A DNA stretch of 64,000 bases from Flavobacterium psychrophilum (lineage in GTDB: Bacteria; Bacteroidota; Bacteroidia; Flavobacteriales; Flavobacteriaceae): contig CAMDDB010000003.1 of assembly GCA_945890865.1 (NCBI GenBank), positions 124,001 to 188,000 of the forward strand. Direction: 5' to 3'. The notes below the pieces were generated by a model. That model searched no databases. It saw only the letters and a program-made list of their open reading frames with translations, and had not been told where the DNA came from. Positions 10,505 to 19,124 of the stretch are shown here, piece after piece; positions within the stretch are counted from its first letter, which is position 1; each line of letters begins with the position of its first letter. A program made the translations under genes and the position numbers.

Positions 10505-11269
10505 ATGAAAAACACTATTGATCAAAAAGCAAGAGAAGGCTACACATTAGAATTGGGAAAACTTATCGATGAAAGTTTTGCTACCTTCAAAAAAACATTT
10601 TTAGTATCAGGATTAGGAATGCTTATTGTTTCTGTTATTATGGTTCTTTTTTATGTGGGACTATTGGGATCCTTTTTTGGATTTTCCAACCTATCAAAAA
10701 CAGTATTATCGATAGAAACACTAGCCAAAGAACCCAATTTTATCATTGGAAGTGGTATTGTTTCTATGTTTGTAAGCGCTTTATTTGCTCCTTTTACTGC
10801 AGGATTTATTCACCTGAATTATTTAGCACATCACAACAAACCATTTGGAATTGAAAATTTATTTGACTTTTATAAAGAACCGTATTACAAACAAATTTTT
10901 CTTAGTTACTTAGTAATTGGATGTTTAACAGCACTTATTACTACGATTTTAAGCTTATTGGGCTATGAAAAATTAAACACTTTCGTGCAAATACTCTTTA
11001 GTTTAGCAACACTATTCACCATTCCATTAATTATTTATGGTAAACTCAACTACACAGAAGCGCTATCAAAAAGTGTCCAATTATACACCAAGCAACCCTT
11101 AATTATTTTAGTAGCTATGCTTATTGCTGTCATTGGAATGCTGTTGGGGATTTTTATTTTATGCATCGGAATTATTTTTACCGTACCTTATTTATATTCT
11201 ATGTACTATGCGTTATATGCTCAAGCAATAGGTTTTGAAAAAACAGTTTCTGAAGATCAAGCAGCATAA
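10505..11269 (+). CDS. Integral membrane protein of unknown function
   Basis: A 254-residue protein with about five or six hydrophobic helices (first near residues 30-55) and a short soluble N-terminus (KNTIDQKAREGYTLELGKLI). I recognise it only as a Flavobacteriaceae-type hypothetical membrane protein; similar proteins are sometimes misnamed as carotene monooxygenases, which the sequence does not support. The ATG at 10505 was chosen because an upstream in-frame start (10478) would overlap the preceding synthase gene. It follows that gene by 11 bases and is probably in the same operon. Confidence 0.7.
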   Translation: MKNTIDQKAREGYTLELGKLIDESFATFKKTFLVSGLGMLIVSVIMVLFYVGLLGSFFGFSNLSKTVLSIETLAKEPNFIIGSGIVSMFVSALFAPFTAGFIHLNYLAHHNKPFGIENLFDFYKEPYYKQIFLSYLVIGCLTALITTILSLLGYEKLNTFVQILFSLATLFTIPLIIYGKLNYTEALSKSVQLYTKQPLIILVAMLIAVIGMLLGIFILCIGIIFTVPYLYSMYYALYAQAIGFEKTVSEDQAA

Positions 11270-11390
11270 GGTAGCGTAATTACACATAATAAGTAAAAAA
11301 ATAGAAATTCGTTAGGATCTTTTTGTAGAATTGAAAATAAAAGCCTTGCTATTGCATAATTCGTAATTCGAAGGTCATTAACAATATTTT

Positions 11391-11434
11391 AAGGTAGGTT
11401 CACGCATTTATGATCCCACCTTTTTTTATTTTTG
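11391..11434 (+). terminator. Terminator followed closely by mvaS -7 box
   Basis: AAGGTAGG (11391-11398) pairs imperfectly with CCCACCTT (11415-11422) and is followed by a T run, fitting a terminator for the membrane protein gene. The T run merges into TATTTTTG (11427-11434), a likely -7 box for mvaS 14 bases before its start codon. Confidence 0.5.
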
Positions 11435-11447
11435 TCAACTTAATTAA

Positions 11448-12809
11448 ATGATAATGAAGGTAGGAATTGACGCTATTCAATTTGATGTTCCAAAATTGTA
11501 TTTACCCATACCCACACTGGCAGCAAATAGAAACATTGAAGCCGATAAACTCACAAAAGGTTTGGGTTTGCAAAAAATGAGTATTTTGGATGTATCACAA
11601 GATGTAATAACCCTTGGAGCCAATGCACTATTGAAACTAATCGAGCAAGAACAACTTCAATTGGAAGAAATTGCCAAAATATATGTTGGCACGGAAAGTG
11701 GTGTAGATCATTCGAAACCTGTAGCTTCCTACATCTTGGAATTAATTGAAAGCGAATTGGGCACCAATGGACTTCAGAATTGTGATGTAGTTGATTTGAC
11801 TTTTGCCTGTATTGGTGCCGTAGACGCGTTGCAAAGCTGTGTCGATTATATCCAATTACATCCTACAAAAAAAGCCATTGTGATTGCCACTGATTTTGCA
11901 AAATATGACTTAAATTCTACAGGAGAATACACACAAGGAGCTGGAGCAATAGCAATGCTCATAACAGCCGATCCTAGAATTATTGCCTTTTCAAAAGAAA
12001 CAGGTGTCGCTACATCAGGTGTTTTTGATTTTTTCAAACCCAAACAAACCCTACAAAAATCGGCAATTACTGGAAATGACGCCAATGAAAATTGGTTTGA
12101 TGTTTTAGAAACCGAAATTACTTTGGTAAAAGACCAACCGGTTTTTGACGGTCAATATTCTAATACTTGTTATATTGATAGAATTTCAGAAGCCTATCAG
12201 CATTATAAAAAAGAGAGCCAACAAACGGGAACACTTTTTAAGGACTGGTCTTTGATTTTTATGCACCTACCCTATTGTTTCCAAGGAAGACGAACATTCA
12301 TCGAAATTTATGCACAAGAAAACCAAGATTTACTCCAGCAAACTGAAGGCGAAAATACCAAAGAAAAAATAAAAGCATTAGCAAAAACTGCTGCTTATCA
12401 GGATCTCGTAACCAATAAAATTTATCCCACCGAAATTGCATCGGGAGCAGTAGGTAATATTTATACAGGGTCTATTTTCTTAGGGATGTTATCAGCATTG
12501 TATTATTCCACAACAGCTGACAAGGAACTACATTCAGAAAAGGTGGGATTTATTGCGTATGGTAGTGGTTCCAAATCAAAAGTTTTTGAAGGTACATTAC
12601 AATCCGAATGGAAAACACAAATTAATAAAACCAAACTCTTTGAACAATTAGAATTGCGCACCGCTATAGATTTTGAAACCTACGAAAAATTACATAAAAA
12701 AGAATTGAAAACGGCCGTATTAAAGCCACAAAACGAATTCATTTTAAGCGCTATTGAGACAGAAAACCCAGTTCGCAAAGGAGCTCGTTATTATCAATTT
12801 GTAAAATAA
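11448..12809 (+). CDS. mvaS: Hydroxymethylglutaryl-CoA synthase
   Basis: Condenses acetyl-CoA with acetoacetyl-CoA to HMG-CoA in the mevalonate route to isoprenoids, the route used by Flavobacteriia. The 453-residue protein carries the acylated cysteine in TFACIGAVDALQ (Cys121) and the catalytic histidine in FMHLPYCFQGRR (His273). The C-terminal part (SGAVGNIYTGS, FIAYGSGSKSKVFEG) fits the thiolase-like fold of the family. ATG codons occur at 11448 and 11454; either may be used. No other mevalonate gene is adjacent. It ends exactly where the convergent esterase gene ends. Confidence 0.93.
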   Translation: MIMKVGIDAIQFDVPKLYLPIPTLAANRNIEADKLTKGLGLQKMSILDVSQDVITLGANALLKLIEQEQLQLEEIAKIYVGTESGVDHSKPVASYILELIESELGTNGLQNCDVVDLTFACIGAVDALQSCVDYIQLHPTKKAIVIATDFAKYDLNSTGEYTQGAGAIAMLITADPRIIAFSKETGVATSGVFDFFKPKQTLQKSAITGNDANENWFDVLETEITLVKDQPVFDGQYSNTCYIDRISEAYQHYKKESQQTGTLFKDWSLIFMHLPYCFQGRRTFIEIYAQENQDLLQQTEGENTKEKIKALAKTAAYQDLVTNKIYPTEIASGAVGNIYTGSIFLGMLSALYYSTTADKELHSEKVGFIAYGSGSKSKVFEGTLQSEWKTQINKTKLFEQLELRTAIDFETYEKLHKKELKTAVLKPQNEFILSAIETENPVRKGARYYQFVK

Positions 12810-13727
12810 TTACTTCCCAAATAAAAATTGAAATGGTATGTGCAAACGTTTTTTCCAAGCCATTTCAGAATGATTTTCCCCTTCAAATTTTTGGGTCGTC
12901 CAATGTTGGTCATCAAATCCTTTCAGTTGCATGATATGATCCACTTCATTTTGCAAAGGTTCGTACAAAGCATCCAAAGTTGCCGTACCATAATCAAAAT
13001 AAAGTTTGTGGTTTTTAGGATCGGGTAATTTCATTTTTAAATACTTGTAAAACGCATTCGGAATGGGATTGTTTGTTACCTGTAAAATACCCGGCCAATG
13101 CGTTGACAAACAGGCGGCACCTCCAAATACGTCCGGATACTCACAAATGGCATACATCGAAATCAAACCGCCCATACTGCTTCCTGCTATAAAAGTATGT
13201 GAATTATCTGTGTAAACTGCATATTTTTTATCGATTACGGGTTTTAATTCTTGCACTATAAATTTCAAATAATTATCGGAACTTACACGACCATTAAATA
13301 GTTTTACTCCTGGTGATCGTTCTAAAGTATAAATCGAATCTTGTTGCTTTTGGGTGAGCATTTCAAACGGTTTTTGTGGAAAATAATCAAAATGACGCGT
13401 TTCGCCTCCATTCCATATACCGACAACAATTACATCTTGTATTTGTTGAGCAGCTTTTAGTTTTGCCATCACTTCATCGACTTCCCACGCTTGTTTGTTC
13501 CATGTTTGCTCGGCGTCGTATAACATTTGGCCGTCGTGCATGTAAAGCACCGCATACTTTTTTGATTTTGAATAATCCGATGGCAACCAAACATCAATAT
13601 TTCGTTGGGTTACAAATTTTGAGGCAAAATTTTCAATACGTTCAACGTTCCCCGAAGTAACTTTAGGCAGTTCTTGTGCAAATACTACTTGAGCAAAGAG
13701 TGCTACAATAAAATACGTTTTTTTCAT
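12810..13727 (-). CDS. Secreted esterase, alpha/beta-hydrolase (esterase D/enterochelin-esterase-like)
   Basis: A 305-residue exported hydrolase with signal peptide MKKTYFIVALFAQVVFAQ. The nucleophile elbow is GSSMGG (serine in GxSxG), the oxyanion region is near AVLYMHDGQM, and a likely catalytic histidine lies in EGENHSEMAW. The arrangement fits the putative esterase (esterase D) family seen in enterochelin and S-formylglutathione hydrolases. The substrate is unknown. A longer frame reaches 13790 but would overlap the ComM-type gene and hide the signal peptide, so the start at 13727 was preferred. Confidence 0.85.
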   Translation of the reverse strand: MKKTYFIVALFAQVVFAQELPKVTSGNVERIENFASKFVTQRNIDVWLPSDYSKSKKYAVLYMHDGQMLYDAEQTWNKQAWEVDEVMAKLKAAQQIQDVIVVGIWNGGETRHFDYFPQKPFEMLTQKQQDSIYTLERSPGVKLFNGRVSSDNYLKFIVQELKPVIDKKYAVYTDNSHTFIAGSSMGGLISMYAICEYPDVFGGAACLSTHWPGILQVTNNPIPNAFYKYLKMKLPDPKNHKLYFDYGTATLDALYEPLQNEVDHIMQLKGFDDQHWTTQKFEGENHSEMAWKKRLHIPFQFLFGK

Positions 13728-13737
13728 ACTATAAATA

Positions 13738-15273
13738 TTATCCCAGCCAACCTTCTCGGTCCAAACTGCGGTATTGAATGGCTTCCGCAATATGGTGCGA
13801 TTCTATGGAGACTGCTGTTTCTAAATCGGCTATACTGCGCGCCACTTTTAAGATGCGATCATAAGCTCTAGCCGATAAATTTAATCGTTCCATAGCCGTT
13901 TTTAACAACTGCAAAGAAACGTCGTCTAAAATACAAAATTCTCTAATTAATTTACTACTCATTTGTGCATTATAATGCAAATTTTCGAAATTTTCAAATC
14001 GACGCGACTGGATAGCTCGAGCTTGAGTAACCCTTTCTCGAATGGCTGCGCTACTTTCTGCTTTATGTGTTTCAGTTAGTTTTTCAAAGGGTACGGGCGT
14101 TACTTCTATATGAATATCAATCCGATCCAATAAAGGTCCGGATATCTTACTTAAATAGCGTTGCATTTCCATGGGCGAACTTGTAACCGGCGCATTTGGA
14201 TCATTAAAATAACCACCCGGACTCGGATTCATACTGGCAACTAACATAAAAGATGAAGGATAGGTAATCGTAAATTTGGCACGTGAGATTGTAACTTCAC
14301 GATCTTCTAAAGGCTGCCGCATGACTTCTAATACTTCGCGTTTGAATTCGGGCAATTCATCCAAAAACAATACCCCATTGTGTGCTAATGAAATTTCACC
14401 CGGTTGGGGATAACTTCCACCACCGACTAAACTAACGCTTGAGGCAGTATGATGTGGACTTCTAAACGGCCGTTGTGCCATCAATCCAACGTCTTTTGTT
14501 TTACCAGCAACGGAATGTATTTTAGTAGTTTCCAATGCTTCCCGCAACGTCATTGGCGGTAAAATACTGGGCAATCGTTTGGCTAACATCGTTTTTCCCG
14601 AACCGGGAGGTCCGATTAATATGATATTATGCCCACCTGCAGCAGCGATTTCCATACAGCGCTTTATGGATTCCTGACCTTTGACATCGCTGAAATCATG
14701 CTCAGGAAAATCTAGTGTTTTATGAAATTCTTCAGTGGTATCTATTGTTGTAGGAAGTAAGTCTAATTTGCCATCAAAAAATTGAATGACTTGCGCCACA
14801 TTTTCAACACCATACACGTCCAATCCTTCAACAATTGCAGCTTCTTTTACATTTTGATACGGCAAAATTAATCCTATAAAGCCCTCCTCTTTTGCTTTAA
14901 TGGCAATAGACAATGCCCCTTTAATGGGTTGCAAACCACCGTCGAGCGATAGTTCGCCCATAATAACATACTTTGAAACCGTATCGGCTTTAATTTGAGC
15001 CGAAGCGGCTAATATACCTATGGCCAAAGTGAGGTCATAGGCAGAACCTTCTTTCCGTAAATCGGCGGGAGCCATATTGACGGTGATTTTCTTTCCTGGA
15101 AAATGGTACTGATTGTTTTTCAGGGCTGCAGCAATGCGATAGCTACTTTCCTTGATGGCCGAATCGGGTAAACCGACCAAGTGGTAGCCGATGCCATTAT
15201 CGATATTAACTTCAACGGTAATGGTGGTGGCTTCAACACCAAAAACGGCGCTTCCAAATACTTTTACTAACAT
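13738..15273 (-). CDS. comM: ComM/YifB-family magnesium-chelatase-like AAA+ ATPase
   Basis: A 511-residue protein of the YifB family. ComM of naturally competent bacteria is a hexameric helicase that drives branch migration during uptake recombination; whether this species is competent is not shown. The N-terminal ChlI-like domain ([17 protein letters not shown]) is followed by the AAA+ domain with Walker [13 protein letters not shown] and Walker B region [12 protein letters not shown], then the C-terminal helical domain with [29 protein letters not shown] box at 15306-15313 (minus strand) is 33 bases upstream. The esterase gene follows 10 bases downstream. Confidence 0.92.
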   Translation of the reverse strand: MLVKVFGSAVFGVEATTITVEVNIDNGIGYHLVGLPDSAIKESSYRIAAALKNNQYHFPGKKITVNMAPADLRKEGSAYDLTLAIGILAASAQIKADTVSKYVIMGELSLDGGLQPIKGALSIAIKAKEEGFIGLILPYQNVKEAAIVEGLDVYGVENVAQVIQFFDGKLDLLPTTIDTTEEFHKTLDFPEHDFSDVKGQESIKRCMEIAAAGGHNIILIGPPGSGKTMLAKRLPSILPPMTLREALETTKIHSVAGKTKDVGLMAQRPFRSPHHTASSVSLVGGGSYPQPGEISLAHNGVLFLDELPEFKREVLEVMRQPLEDREVTISRAKFTITYPSSFMLVASMNPSPGGYFNDPNAPVTSSPMEMQRYLSKISGPLLDRIDIHIEVTPVPFEKLTETHKAESSAAIRERVTQARAIQSRRFENFENLHYNAQMSSKLIREFCILDDVSLQLLKTAMERLNLSARAYDRILKVARSIADLETAVSIESHHIAEAIQYRSLDREGWLG

Positions 15274-15327
15274 GGCGTATACTTATTAATGGGCTGATAA
15301 TGATACAAATATAGAAAAGATTTTGAA

Positions 15328-15354
15328 ATAAAAAATCCCGATGACTCGGGATTT
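15328..15354 (-). terminator. Terminator after dsbD
   Basis: Stem AAATCCCGA / TCGGGATTT with a 4-base loop, followed on the minus strand by a T run. It lies 4 bases past the dsbD stop codon. Confidence 0.85.
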
Positions 15355-15357
15355 ACT

Positions 15358-17385
15358 TTATTTTTTGAATTGTGATATTCCTTCTTCTAGCCATTTTTTA
15401 TAGGCCTCAGCGTCGGGGGTATAGCCAATAGGTTTTGAAATATCTAAACCTTCCGAATTCAAAATCACATAATAGGGTTGGGCATTGTTTTTATATCGCG
15501 TAATTTGATAGTCGCTCCATTTGTTTCCGATAGTAACAATTTCTTTTCCGGTTTCTTTAGACACATATTGAGCCGCTTTTGGCAATTCTCTTTTGTCGTC
15601 TACATAAAGAGAAATCAAAACCACTTTCTCTTTTAAAACAGCCAGTATTTCGGGTTTTGACCAAACAAAATCTTCCATTTTTCTACAATTCACACAAGCA
15701 TGTCCGGTAAAGTCTAGTAAAACAGGTTTCCCTACTCCTTTGGCATAGGCCAAACCCTGCTCGTAATCATGAAAAGCAATTATTCCGTGTGGTCCTGAAT
15801 GCGCGTGTTCCGGCAAATCAATAGCTGTAGTGTTATTACCCGAAGAAGTTCCTATACCATTCGGACTTTCGCTATAAGTCATTGGAGGTGGAAAACCAGA
15901 AATAATTTTTAAAGGAGCCCCCCACAAACCTGGGATTAAATAAATCGTAAAAATAGTTACAAAAATTGCCATGAATAATCGGCCAATGGACAAATGCGTC
16001 ATCGGACTATCGTGGGGTAAAGTAAGTTTTCCAAACAGATATACAGCCCAAGTTCCAAAAATTGCAATCCAAATTCCTAAGAAAACTTCACGCTCTAACA
16101 AATGTGCTTGAATTACCAAATCAGCGTTGGATAAAAATTTAAAGGCCAATGCCAATTCTAAGAAACCCAAGGAAACTTTCACCGTATTCAACCAGCCACC
16201 CGATTTGGGTAACGTATTCATCCATCCGGGAAACATCGCAAATAACATGAAGGGTAATGCCAATGCCGATGAAAAGCCTAACATACCCACAATAGGTGCT
16301 AAACCTCCTTTTGAAGCGGCCTCTACCAATAATGTGCCTACAATAGGACCTGTACAAGAAAATGAAACAATAGCTAATGCTAATGCCATGAATAATATAC
16401 CTACAAATCCGCCTCTATCGGCTTGTTGATCTACTTTATTTGCCCAAGAATTTGGCAATACAATTTCAAAAGCACCTAAGAAAGAAGCTGCAAAGAAAAC
16501 TAAAAGTCCGAAGAAAATTAAATTAAACCACACATTTGTGGATAACGCATTTAACGAATCGGCACCAAATATTCCGGTTACTAACGAACCTAATATGACA
16601 TAAATTAGAATGATCGAAACTCCAAATAAAATTGCATTTCGTTTTCCTTCGGCCTTTGTTTTACTTTGTTTCGTAAAAAAGCTTACGGTCATTGGAATCA
16701 TTGGAAACACACAAGGGGTTAATAGTGCCGCAAAGCCTCCTACAAATGCCAATAGAAAAATAGACCAAAGGCCTTTCTTTTCTTCTACGGGAGCCGATAC
16801 ATTTTTGAAAGCATTACTATCCTTAGCTACTAAAGTTTGCTCAGTAGTTACCGAAACTTTGGCTTGTTTTACAGAATCACTTGGCGTAGTTCCATCCGTC
16901 AAAGCAACTGAGGTATCTCCTGCTGCTGATTCATCAAATTTTAATTCTGGTAATTGAAAAGTAAACAAGTTATCTTGCTGAATGCATTGCTCTTTACAAG
17001 CTTGATATTCGACAAAAACTTTAATTTGTTTTAGTTTTGGATTGGTGACTTTTATGAGTTGTTTGAACTGAGCCGATTTGGCAAAATAATACTCATCCAC
17101 TTCAAAAATATCATTGAATACTTTCTTGTAGGGACTTTCTTTGGTTTTACCCACTAAACTATAATTTCCTTTTGCGTTTTTGAAATCAAAAACCGTGGGA
17201 AGTGCTCCACCATCTGGCGTGTATTGTGAATACATATGCCATTCATTTTCAATGGTTGCCTCTATAACTAATTCAAACTCTGTTGCCGATTTTTGAAGAA
17301 TTTTGCTTTTCCATTTGACTGGATTTAAGATTTGACCTTGCGCAAAAAAGGTTAGTAATAATAAAATGTAGGTAATTTTCTTCAT
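15358..17385 (-). CDS. dsbD: Thiol:disulfide interchange protein DsbD
   Basis: Carries reducing power from cytoplasmic thioredoxin across the inner membrane to periplasmic thiol proteins. The layout is complete: signal peptide (about 1-17), periplasmic alpha domain with the cysteine pair in QACKEQCIQ, eight or so membrane helices from about residue 208 with the redox cysteines in TPCVFPMIPMTVSFF and SCTGPIVGTLL, and a C-terminal thioredoxin-like domain with CVNC (Cys564 and Cys567). Length 675 residues. The start codon overlaps the tilS stop by one base, so the two are translationally coupled. TlpA-like and thioredoxin proteins elsewhere in the window are possible partners. Confidence 0.95.
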   Translation of the reverse strand: MKKITYILLLLTFFAQGQILNPVKWKSKILQKSATEFELVIEATIENEWHMYSQYTPDGGALPTVFDFKNAKGNYSLVGKTKESPYKKVFNDIFEVDEYYFAKSAQFKQLIKVTNPKLKQIKVFVEYQACKEQCIQQDNLFTFQLPELKFDESAAGDTSVALTDGTTPSDSVKQAKVSVTTEQTLVAKDSNAFKNVSAPVEEKKGLWSIFLLAFVGGFAALLTPCVFPMIPMTVSFFTKQSKTKAEGKRNAILFGVSIILIYVILGSLVTGIFGADSLNALSTNVWFNLIFFGLLVFFAASFLGAFEIVLPNSWANKVDQQADRGGFVGILFMALALAIVSFSCTGPIVGTLLVEAASKGGLAPIVGMLGFSSALALPFMLFAMFPGWMNTLPKSGGWLNTVKVSLGFLELALAFKFLSNADLVIQAHLLEREVFLGIWIAIFGTWAVYLFGKLTLPHDSPMTHLSIGRLFMAIFVTIFTIYLIPGLWGAPLKIISGFPPPMTYSESPNGIGTSSGNNTTAIDLPEHAHSGPHGIIAFHDYEQGLAYAKGVGKPVLLDFTGHACVNCRKMEDFVWSKPEILAVLKEKVVLISLYVDDKRELPKAAQYVSKETGKEIVTIGNKWSDYQITRYKNNAQPYYVILNSEGLDISKPIGYTPDAEAYKKWLEEGISQFKK

Positions 17386-18692
17386 TATTTTAATGCTATT
17401 TGAATCGTTTTTAATGTATTAGTTTGGGCCAAAAACCGCTGGTCCGCTCGTTTCCCAATTACCCAAATAATTTGGTCATCGGTACACAACAACCATTGAT
17501 TGTCTTTGTCCAGCAGTGAATATTTTTCGTCTTTAAAATACTTACTGATTTTCTTCTTCCCCGTCATACCTGAAGGATAAAAATAATCGCCTTCTCTCCA
17601 TTTTCTTAGAGTAAGTGGAAATGTAATTTTATCTTCATCCACAAATATACAATTTGAATCGGATTCTAATTGATTACTTACGTTGCAGAATGAAATATTT
17701 AAGGGAATATTAACTTTGCTTTCTTTTGATTCGATAATAAAAATTGCTTCTTTATTACCTTCTTGTCTTTCCGAAAGGATTATTTTTTCACGATCCTTTA
17801 ACAACACGTGTGTCGTTGAAAAAACCTGTTTTCCCGATTGAGCTTCTGCCAATTCATAGATATCGTTCCAGGCCGTAAATCCATACGAAACCAACCATTG
17901 ATACAAATAGGCCTTATAATTTTGAAATTTAAGCAATTGAGCCAAATTGATTTCGAGTTGGTCTTCTTTCTCTGTAACCACTTTTTCATAAACCAATTTA
18001 GTCGCATCATCAACCAAACTTTCTGCTTGTTGCAAATGATCTAAGGTGTTTTGAAAAGACGCTAAAAAACCATCATTAAACTCTTTAAATACAGGAATAA
18101 TAGTATGACGTATTTTATTGCGAAGGTATTTGTTGGAGGCATTACTTGAATCTTCTCGCCATTGGATCTGATTTTCTTGTGCATATTGTTCGATTTCGAC
18201 TCTAGAAAAAGGCAGCAAAGGTCTAACAATATTTCCGTTTTGTGCTGGAATTCCGGTTAATCCTTCTAAGCCAGTTCCTCGTGAAAAATTAATTAAAACT
18301 GTTTCAAGAGAATCATCTAAATGGTGTGCCGTTAGCAAATACTTGCAATTTGTGGCAGCCATTTTTTCGTAAAACCATTGATAACGAAGGTTACGAGCTG
18401 TTACTTGAATGGATTCTTTATTTTGAGCAGCTAGCGCAGCTGTATCAAAGGCTTGTGTATGAATTGTAATTGCTTGTTGCTGACAGTGGGATGCAACAAA
18501 CTGCAAATCGGCATCACTCTCGGCACCACGCAACTGAAAATTACAGTGCAATACTTCAAAATTGAGTTGGAGTTGGGCACACAAATGAACCAAAACCATA
18601 CTATCAATTCCGCCGCTAACCGCTAAGAACAATTTCTTGTCCTTTAATTGAGGAAAATTTAGGTCGATGTGATTTTGGAATTTTGTAAGCAT
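17385..18692 (-). CDS. tilS: tRNA(Ile)-lysidine synthase
   Basis: Adds lysine to C34 of the tRNA-Ile CAU anticodon (lysidine), which makes it read AUA; this is essential in most bacteria. The N-terminal PP-loop ATPase motif AVSGGIDSMVLVHL sits near residue 26, followed by LLTAHHLDDSLETVLINFSR. The C-terminal TilS domain around RKWREGDYFYPSGMTGKKKI is present. Length 435 residues from the ATG at 18692; a TTG two codons earlier is also in frame. The gene is separated from pabB by an inserted four-helix-bundle gene. Confidence 0.95.
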   Translation of the reverse strand: MLTKFQNHIDLNFPQLKDKKLFLAVSGGIDSMVLVHLCAQLQLNFEVLHCNFQLRGAESDADLQFVASHCQQQAITIHTQAFDTAALAAQNKESIQVTARNLRYQWFYEKMAATNCKYLLTAHHLDDSLETVLINFSRGTGLEGLTGIPAQNGNIVRPLLPFSRVEIEQYAQENQIQWREDSSNASNKYLRNKIRHTIIPVFKEFNDGFLASFQNTLDHLQQAESLVDDATKLVYEKVVTEKEDQLEINLAQLLKFQNYKAYLYQWLVSYGFTAWNDIYELAEAQSGKQVFSTTHVLLKDREKIILSERQEGNKEAIFIIESKESKVNIPLNISFCNVSNQLESDSNCIFVDEDKITFPLTLRKWREGDYFYPSGMTGKKKISKYFKDEKYSLLDKDNQWLLCTDDQIIWVIGKRADQRFLAQTNTLKTIQIALK

Positions 18693-18696
18693 TATC

Positions 18697-18729
18697 AAAA
18701 GTAAATAGTAAAAAGGGAAAAGGGATTAG
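18697..18729. repeat. GGG-rich repeat bracketing the four-helix-bundle gene (tilS side)
   Basis: The plus strand reads AAAAGTAAA (18697-18705), then a G-rich tract ending in AAGGGATTAG (18720-18729). The last element is the exact inverse of CTAATCCCTT at 19105-19114 on the other side of the small gene, and the small gene's own stop codon lies inside it. Confidence 0.7.
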
Positions 18730-19082
18730 TTTTCTGATAATTTATTGATGAGCGAATTTAGCATTTTTTCTATTTCAATAGACAATTCGTTAATTTCTTT
18801 ACAATCGTCTATGGAAATAAAGTTTAAATTAATTGCAATTTCTATTTGGGTTTGACATTCAAATAAAGAACCTCTAGCAATTTGCAAAAATCTTGAATAA
18901 TCTTTTTTATAATTTCTCCCATAACCTTCGGCAATATTTGAAGGAATAGAAACTGAACTTCTCCTAATTTGTGAAATTAATCCAAATTTTTCACTCTCAG
19001 TAATACTAGATGAAAGAGAATATACCAATGTAACCCAAGTCATTGATTTTTGCCAAACTATTAAATCTCTATAACTTTTCAT
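18726..19082 (-). CDS. Four-helix-bundle protein (S23 / rRNA intervening-sequence protein family)
   Basis: A 118-residue, mostly helical protein. The family pattern is clear: LIVWQKSM near residue 7, QIRRSSVSIPSNIAEGYGR near 38-56, then SRFLQIARGSLFECQTQIEI. Relatives are encoded in 23S rRNA intervening sequences and as free genes in many Bacteroidota; the Avd accessory protein of diversity-generating retroelements has the same fold. The function of the free form is unknown. It sits between pabB and tilS on the same strand, with similar GGG-rich repeats on both sides, which suggests insertion as a unit. No reverse transcriptase or rRNA gene is nearby. Confidence 0.9.
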   Translation of the reverse strand: MKSYRDLIVWQKSMTWVTLVYSLSSSITESEKFGLISQIRRSSVSIPSNIAEGYGRNYKKDYSRFLQIARGSLFECQTQIEIAINLNFISIDDCKEINELSIEIEKMLNSLINKLSEN

Positions 19083-19091
19083 ATCTATTGC

Positions 19092-19124
19092 TTTTTACTT
19101 TTCCCTAATCCCTTATTACTTTCC
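19092..19124. repeat. GGG-rich repeat bracketing the four-helix-bundle gene (pabB side)
   Basis: The plus strand reads TTTTTACTTTT (19092-19102), CTAATCCCTT (19105-19114) and a further TTACTTTCCC. It uses the same short words as the repeat at 18697-18729 in inverted orientation but in a different order. The pabB stop codon abuts it. Confidence 0.7.

Noticed and set aside
18726..19082. Four-helix-bundle gene as part of a diversity-generating retroelement (Avd)
   Set aside because: There is no reverse transcriptase, template repeat or variable repeat nearby; the neighbours are pabB and tilS.
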